Origin: Tretioscincus oriximinensis
Lineage: Eukaryota; Chordata; Lepidosauria; Squamata; Gymnophthalmidae
Direction: 5' to 3'
Assembly (NCBI GenBank): GCA_022410635.1
Contig: JAJVDF010000429.1
Span: 744,623-808,622, forward strand
Length of the DNA: 64,000 bases
Of the stretch, positions 58,321 through 64,000 are shown piece by piece. Below the pieces are notes generated by a model, which searched no databases, was not told the origin of the DNA, and was given only the letters and a program-made list of their open reading frames with translations. The position numbers and the translations under genes are program-made. Each line of letters opens with the position of its first letter. The stretch's first letter is position 1.

Positions 58321-59265
58321 CCTGCTGCATCTCGGAGTGACACAGTACGTTCGTTCCCTGTACCGTCCAATCACGGCCCAACGCAGGCAGGAACGAGCTG
58401 TTCCTATGCAAAATGGATCCACTACTGTCTAGTCTGCCTCTGTTTGGGGAGAAGGACTGAATCGCTTCTCATTCCATGGGGGATAAATAAGAGTTGGCAC
58501 AAAGGTGTCTTGGCTTCCCCCCATTTCTAGGGTTGTGTTGGGAAGATTTCAGTCTTCGTTCTGCTGGAAAAAAAAAAACCTGCCAGGGTACCAAACTAAA
58601 TCTGGGGATGACATTTAAGCAGGTGAAAGTTGCATTTTAGACAGCCAAAATGTGCATTTTATACGCCGTAGTGTTGGCTTAATTTTAGTTGAGTTTGTAC
58701 TTTGCTGCCTAATGCTTGCGTATCTGAACGACATGAAAATCTTTACTTAGACAATCTAGCCAGGGGTTCTCTGGATACAGCCAGGAAGGCCTGTCTTCTG
58801 CCACGTCTGGACTCCTGCTACGCTTTCTTGNTGTAGCTTCNTGAATGAAGATCTATGAAGGAGGCTCAGTTGTCCACACGGGTTGCAGGCTAGCTGGTGG
58901 CTAATAAGGCTAGTGTGGGATAAGCAGTTCTGACCTGGTTGGCAGCAGGGCATGGGCTTGCCTGAGCGTACTGCAGGGGTTGTGTCCTGGCTTTTGCACC
59001 ACTGACTTCTGTCCTTGGGCTAGCCCTGCGTGCGTCACGAAGGAGGCAGCCCTGAAGATGGTACTGCTTAGCACAGGTATGTCAAAAAGACTCATATATC
59101 AAAGACTCAGCCGTCAACAAGGAACCTCAGTCCTTTCCCTTACCCTGGAAGAGTGAGCAGAAAGGCTTCAGATATGGGAAGAAATGCATTCTTTTATCCT
59201 TCTGGTCCCTAGCTAGGATTAACATCTTAAATCAGTCAATTTTAAAGTAAGTTCTGAAAACATAT
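58321..59265. other. Unassigned stretch
   Basis: No repeat family or exon confidently seen. 58745-59085 is GC-richer with two N calls and open frames on the minus strand lacking known motifs. Confidence 0.4.
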
Positions 59266-59269
59266 GGTC

Positions 59270-59467
59270 ATAAAACTTGTAGCATTTTTGAGACTAACAA
59301 GGAAAAGATAATCAGTGGGAGCTTTTATAGACAAGGCTCCTAATTCAGGTGATTTGAATAAAGAAGTGACTTGGAAGTTCTCTCTCTCTCTATCTACCTA
59401 TCATCAATTCCCTCTGTGTCGCTCTGTCTCGTCTATCATTATTGCCTGTCTGTCTTTCTACCTACCA
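59270..59467. mobile_element. Antisense PLE unit next to TCTA/TCTG array
   Basis: ACTTGTAGCATTTTTGAGAC, TAACAAGGAAAAGATAATCA, GAGCTTTTATAGACAAGGCT and a worn CTTCAG region, then a TC and CTAT/CTGT-rich array to 59467. Confidence 0.75.
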
Positions 59468-59735
59468 TCATAAGAACATCAGAACATCAGAAGAGCCATC
59501 CTGGATCAGGCCACAGCCGATCTAGTCCAGCCTTCTGTCTCACACAGAGGCCCCCCAGATGCCCCTGGGCAGCCTGAATAGAGGGAAGCAAAATATGCAC
59601 CTGTTCATGACTCTCTACAAATGGTATCTCAGGAGTCCTGGCTGTGGCTCCATNCTGGGGGCAGCATCCAGGCATCCATCCTAGGACACATTTATGCCCT
59701 TGGTGTCCATAAGCCTGTCTAGTCCTGTATAAGAA
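59468..59735 (-). mobile_element. CR1a LINE 3' end
   Basis: ATAAGAACATCAGAACATCA tail, GGATCAGGCCACAGCCGATC, GCCCCTGGGCAGCCTGAATA, ending at CTGTCTAGTCCTGTATAAG. Antisense. Confidence 0.9.
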
Positions 59736-60184
59736 CATCATCCTCATCATTATATATTCTTTCTCTCTGCCTTCCTCTGCCTCTATCATCTTCATCGTCG
59801 CTTAAAATAAAGGAAGAGAATAATAATAACAGTGATAATTTCCTCAAATATTAAACATTTCTGTTTTCTTCTTCATTCTGTTCCAAATAGCTGTGGTTTG
59901 ATGGGGCAGAAATCTTTGTTTCCAATTTGCCTTTTGCCTTTGACTACCATGAACCCAAGGAAATCACCATAATGACTGGGTAAGGGGTGGGGGAACAGGA
60001 GCCATTGTTGCAACTTATGCTGTTTTGTTTAACCCTAACCCATGTAACAGCGGCAGGGTAGAAATACCTCACTCTTTTGATCAGATTAATTGGTGCATAA
60101 TTAAAGCTTGTATAAAATTTCTTCTAANATGGTATGTGACACTCGTTGAAATTTCTTACATCTATGTCTCTATATTTCTTGAAG
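59736..60184. other. Unassigned stretch
   Basis: Short TAATAA scraps near 59820. Nothing else recognised. Confidence 0.4.
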
Positions 60185-60435
60185 TTACGATAGTCACTGA
60201 AGGCTCTGTGGCTGGACAATGTTTGGGTGAATCTCAGGGCCTGGAGTGATGTCAGTATTCTAAAGCCAGGGCCAGGATGGCAGTGGTTGCCATGAAACCC
60301 AGCCCAGCAGCCGGAACAGGGATGGAATAAGGCTGGAAGAGGTGAAGGAGGAACATGACTGGGGGAGGAAGAATAATCTAGACCCCTCTGTTGCATGAGA
60401 CTCAGGCCTTGGGCTTATTAACTAGTTGTTAATAA
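60185..60435. repeat. Dispersed repeat R7, copy 2
   Basis: GTCACTGAAGGCTCTGTGGC, CTGGAGTGATGTCAG, CTAAAGCCAGGGCCAGGATG, GGTTGCCATGAAACCCAGCC, GAGACTCAGGCCTTGGG. Pairs with 15.8-16.03 kb. Confidence 0.75.
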
Positions 60436-60671
60436 AATTGGGCATACAGTCCTTTGAACACTGTTAGGCAGGCGTAGGACTCAGCTGGTTCACAGCAGTT
60501 TGGGTGACTGGTTGTTAATGGTGCTCACCTCCCTCTGAGGTCACCTGTGGTTGCTTTTCTGGGAAGCCATCTTAAGTGATGCCACTTCTGGCTGATGCTT
60601 TCATGAGTTTATCGCTTTGCAGCAGAGAACCAGTTGTTAAATTATTTGAATTTAACAAGAAAATGGTTCAG

Positions 60672-61380
60672 CAAAGGAGCTAGCAGCACTTTGAGACTAA
60701 CTTGAGAAAAGTGGGTGGCAGAAGCTTCCGTAGACATGTCTCCTTCTTCAGGTGCTGAGGGACTAATGTCAGGGTCAGGTATTTATAGGGAAATGTGTAT
60801 GGGAGAAGACAAAGCATATGCAACTGTAGTAAAGTGATGAATTGCAGGTTAGAAAAACAGGTAAATAGCAGAAACTAATCCTCTCATGTGAAAAAGTCCC
60901 TGGGGCAACAAGAGGCAATGTCTGGTGGAGAAACAATCAAATACTTAACAGGTTCCATAAAAATGTATAATTGGCCAGGAAACCATTGTCTCTGTTAAGT
61001 CCTTTGCTGATGGCCTGGAACTTGTGAATGTATTCAAGTTCTGCTGCTTCTCTTTCANACCTTCCTTTGTAGTTTCTTTGTTCAAGGACTGCAGTCCTGA
61101 GGTCTGAGAGAGAATGNCCTGGAAGATTGAAGAGTTCAGNAACTGGTTTCTGTGTGTTTCCATTTCGAATTTCTGATTTGTGTCCATTTATTCTCTGACG
61201 AAGGGATTGTCCTGTTTGCCCAATGGAGCATGTAGAGGGGCCTTGTTGGCAGAAAATGGAATACACCACATTAGAAGACGAGCATGTAAAAGTCCCTCTA
61301 ATGTCCAGGGTGGATGTGTGCACAGAGTTGACATCTGGGTTTGTGGCAGGGTCTAGTTCCCATTTCTTCCTCCGTGTCGT
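60672..61380 (-). mobile_element. Third PLE copy, 5'-truncated
   Basis: From the left: the terminal unit GCAAAGGAGCTAGCAGCACT with a worn hammerhead core (CTTCTTCAGG kept, GAAA changed to GGAA), TTTATAGGGAAATGTGTATG of the 3' UTR, then the endonuclease on the minus strand. Stops near 61380, where it departs from the 29.2-kb sequence. 60436-60670 to its left is unassigned. Confidence 0.92.
60937..61323 (-). pseudogene. PLE GIY-YIG endonuclease remnant
   Basis: 128 residues matching the 28.73-29.18 kb domain: FTCSSSNVVYSIFCQQGPST, SIGQTGQSLRQRINGHKSEI, LSDLRTAVLEQRNYKGR. The YIG tyrosine-region reads SIG, one linker Cys is Gly, and four ambiguous bases occur. The N-terminal Cys/His cluster is in another frame. 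Not functional. Confidence 0.9.
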
Positions 61381-61524
61381 TAGTCTGGGTTTTTATGCAC
61401 TGCAAAGAGACAGACTCTTCCAGCCATAGATGGTTTCCAAAAAGATTTGAGCAGATTCACAGACAACCTGGCCATCAGTAGTTACTAGTTCTCATGGAAG
61501 TTTTCCAAGGAGTCATGAGTGATT

Positions 61525-61880
61525 TCATAGACGCATAAAGCCATAGAGTTGGAAGGGATCTCCAGGGTCATGGGGTCCAATCCCCCTGCTCAATGCAGGA
61601 TTCATTGAGCCATCAAGGTGATTGTCCAGCCTCTGCTTGAAGACTTCCAGCGAAGGCGAACTCACCACCTCCTGTGGCAACCTGTTCCACTGGTTTATCA
61701 CCTGGTTGTTGGAAAGTTGATTTCTTATCTCTAATCTCAATCTCCTCCCTTGCAGTTCCATCCCATTCTTTCTAGACCTTCCATGTGGCAATGAGAGTAA
61801 TGCTGATCCCTCTGCTCTGTGGAAACCCTTCAGGTCTCCTCTCAGTCTTCTCTTTTGCAGACAGACTTGATCTTCTAGCA
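61525..61880 (-). mobile_element. CR1b LINE ORF2 C-terminus
   Basis: The 118-residue minus frame reads LQKRRLRGDLKGFHRAEGS, RRLRLEIRNQLSNNQVINQW and NRLPQEVVSSPSLEVFKQRL. This is a CR1-type C-terminus distinct from the CR1a text. The 3' end reads AGTTGGAAGGGATCTCCAGG. Fairly intact, 5'-truncated at about 61880. Confidence 0.9.
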
Positions 61881-62397
61881 TACAGAACTTAGTAAATACA
61901 TTTACTGCTTCTTAACATTATTGTTGAGCCTGATTGCAGAAGGCCCCAAAGGACACAGATTTTTTTTGGTGCCACTTTTCTTTGTCTTAAGAAAATAATT
62001 TTCACTGAAATATTTGTCTGGGTATGAAGCAGGACAGATTTCTGCCTGATGCAGAAGATGTATTCAAACGAATTCAGAGCATCACATAAAATCCTGAGTA
62101 TTTATATGGACGTAAATAATTTAAAATATTGGACAGTACAGAGGTCTCTTGCACAGTTTGCAGTGCAATTGTATTCACATCTGCTCAGGCACAATCTCAA
62201 TTTAATCTAATAGCATTTATTCTCTGGAAAGTGGTTATTGGACAATTGCCATTTCTTATTCATGGCAATAATACCCCACTATCCTTGTGATGCTACAATT
62301 TACGGTCCATCTGAGGAAGTTCTTATTTTAATACCATGCTTGGGAAAAAAATATCGTGGTAAAAAATATCCTGCATTCTTCCATGTGATATGTTAAA
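61881..62397. other. Low-copy stretch
   Basis: No repeat family recognised. AT-rich non-repetitive sequence; weak conserved-noncoding candidate. Confidence 0.35.
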
Positions 62398-62672
<275 letters not shown>

Positions 62673-62698
62673 CTGGGATCAAAGGGTGATGAACTCCA

Positions 62699-62960
62699 AC
62701 AAAAACAGTAGAAGAAGAAGAAAGAAGGAGAAGAAAGAAGGAGAAGAAGAAGGAGAAGAAGAAGAGAGTTTTTATACTCTGCTTCTCTCACCCAAAGGGA
62801 CTCAAAGTGGCTTACAAAGTTATTTTTCACCCGAAGGCTTACATTCTATCTTCCCTGCCACGTTGTATTGCTGCAGGGCGACACAGGGCTCTGAAACCCC
62901 ATCTCCCAGGCGAGAGACCATCTCCTTAGCAGCTGAGCCATGGCAGCATGGTAGTGCAGT
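62699..62960 (-). mobile_element. SINE tail with GAA/GGA tract (S1/S2 type)
   Basis: Purine tract 62706-62766, then GTTTTTATACTCTGCTTCTC, CACCCAAAGGGACTCAAAGT, GGCTTACAAAG. The remainder is too worn to place in S1 or S2. Confidence 0.65.
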
Positions 62961-63023
62961 GGTGGAGGGTGCTGGAGAGGATGCGGTGAACCTCTGTGAA
63001 TACCAGCGGCCTACCCAAGGAAG

Positions 63024-63148
63024 TGACCCCCTGCTTGCTGACAGGAGTGCTGGACCACCACCTCCATGTCTCAGCCANCGGTGGCCTTGGCCAGAGCTAC
63101 TCACACCCATGCCCCTGTTTATGCCCCTTATTCCAGGATAAGGCTCTG
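63024..63148. repeat. Dispersed repeat, inverted match to 45.75-45.87 kb
   Basis: AGTGACCCCCTGCTTGCTGA, TGGACCACCACCTCCATGTC, CCATGCCCCTGTTTATGCCC, CCAGGATAAGGCTCT. The complement of 45746-45866 with only a few differences. Confidence 0.85.
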
Positions 63149-63149
63149 C

Positions 63150-63367
63150 TTTTCTTACCTGATGGGACTCAAAGCAGCTTACAAGTTATTTTCCCCAACA
63201 TGCTGTGACGGTCCCTGTTTATCTAATTGCAATCTTGTGCTTTCAAGCAGCTGTGTAGCTAGAGCTGAGGCCAGTAGAGGGCACTCACCCTGAGGCCCAC
63301 ACAGGGCTTTGGACTCGGTAGCTCTGCTGAAACACCAGGCCTCTTAACCGCTGCACCATTGTGCCTC
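63150..63367 (-). mobile_element. tRNA-headed SINE (S2), antisense
   Basis: CTGATGGGACTCAAAGCAGC, CTGTGTAGCTAGAGCTGAGG, CCAGTAGAGGGCACTCACCC, CTCTTAACCGCTGCACCATT. The complement of the last block is the A-box-like GCAGCGGTTAAG. Confidence 0.85.
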
Positions 63368-64000
63368 TGAGAAAAACTGCTGCCTTTCAGGGAGAAGAAT
63401 CGGAGGTTGACATGCCAGAGACCAGATAGAAAGGGAATCAGGGATGGTTATGCTGAGACATTTTTCTACTGTCTTTCTTACTAATTCTGCATCTATGTGC
63501 TGCTTTGCTTCCCCCCATTATTTACACGGGCATTCCATTTTTCCTTCTAAATTACTGCATGTTTATTTTTTCTTTTTTGTCGATGCATCAAAAAAGGTAA
63601 CGTGCTTAATTGTTTCAATCGTTCTATACATCAGTGTTCGCTGTGCTTTTCAAGGCATCAATAAGATAAAGTGTATAATTAGCTCAGGTGTGTTCAATCT
63701 ACAATATATTTAAGATTTAAATATCACTATTTACATAATTAAACACAGAAAAGACGTTGCACTAAATTGTATACACAGATACACTTGGAGGCCATGGTCA
63801 CAAGTGTGCTGCTAAAGCATCTTCAAGGAGAACTGGACTGAAAAGTGGGCAAAAAAAACCCCAAAGGAGATGCTTTAAAAGCTCACTGCAGATATTTTCT
63901 TTTTGGCCCATTTAATTTCCAACACATCTGAGGGTCAGTCTGAAGAGGGTGAGAATTCCAGGTTGACAGAAGGCTGGACTTGGGCCTTGTTCCAGTCGAA
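63368..64000. other. Low-copy stretch ending in a CR1 scrap
   Basis: 63430-63760 is AT-rich, complex and non-repetitive (GTGCTTAATTGTTTCAATCG, ACATAATTAAACACAG): a conserved-noncoding candidate. 63960-63985 (ACAGAAGGCTGGACTTGGGC) is a CR1 3' scrap cut by the window end. Confidence 0.4.

Noticed and set aside
60660..61400. Target duplication around the third PLE copy
   Set aside because: No matching direct repeat seen at either edge; the right edge is a truncation of uncertain position.

Overview
The window reads as vertebrate nuclear DNA, most likely from a squamate reptile. I lean towards a lizard such as a gecko, but this rests on remembered repeat types and not on a search. It holds CR1 and L2-type LINE 3' ends, tRNA-headed SINEs, Penelope-like elements (PLEs), foldback DNA elements, very long trinucleotide and tetranucleotide microsatellites, scattered single N calls and one short assembly gap. 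I found no host protein-coding exon, tRNA, rRNA or CRISPR. Nearly every longer open frame is a retroelement remnant or a translated microsatellite. The DNA is intergenic or intronic.

Layout. 1-9 kb: L2, CR1 and SINE debris around a plain stretch at 1.35-2.6 kb. 9-22 kb: two foldback families (FB1, FB2), CR1 copies including the best CR1 frame at 19.05-19.74 kb, and several unnamed dispersed repeats (R5-R8). 22-28 kb: a CATC/TATC microsatellite inside a PLE terminal unit, a decayed AT-rich L1-like tail, nested CR1 copies and SINEs. 28.46-31.82 kb: a recent PLE insertion on the minus strand, with a near-intact reverse transcriptase, a GIY-YIG endonuclease one frame away, an inverted 5'-truncated partner copy, and a perfect 14-bp target duplication. 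33.9-34.1 kb: a 235-bp PLE-derived palindrome with 99-bp perfect arms and its own 13-bp target duplication. 37-43 kb: LINE remnants and a probable solo LTR inside an older PLE palindrome. 43.3-46.0 kb: a tandem duplication or assembly duplication next to the only gap, containing a LINE endonuclease tail between TTA and CAT arrays. 47-52 kb: PLE terminal units, long microsatellites and a head-to-tail array of about seven PLE units. 52-64 kb: more CR1 and L2, a third PLE copy (60.7-61.4 kb), a 230-bp TTA/TCA/ACA array, and several repeat-poor blocks that look like conserved-noncoding candidates.

How the parts relate. The most interesting system is the PLE family. Its terminal repeats carry a hammerhead-ribozyme-like core (CTGAAGA, a short stem, GAAA). 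Short palindromic dimers of the terminal repeat appear to insert as independent units, are abundant in the window, and often adjoin GATA/TATC-type microsatellites. The SINEs, by contrast, adjoin GAA/GGA tracts at their 3' tails, and an R4/Dong-like LINE fragment lies between trinucleotide arrays. Each microsatellite class in the window therefore tends to accompany one class of retroelement.
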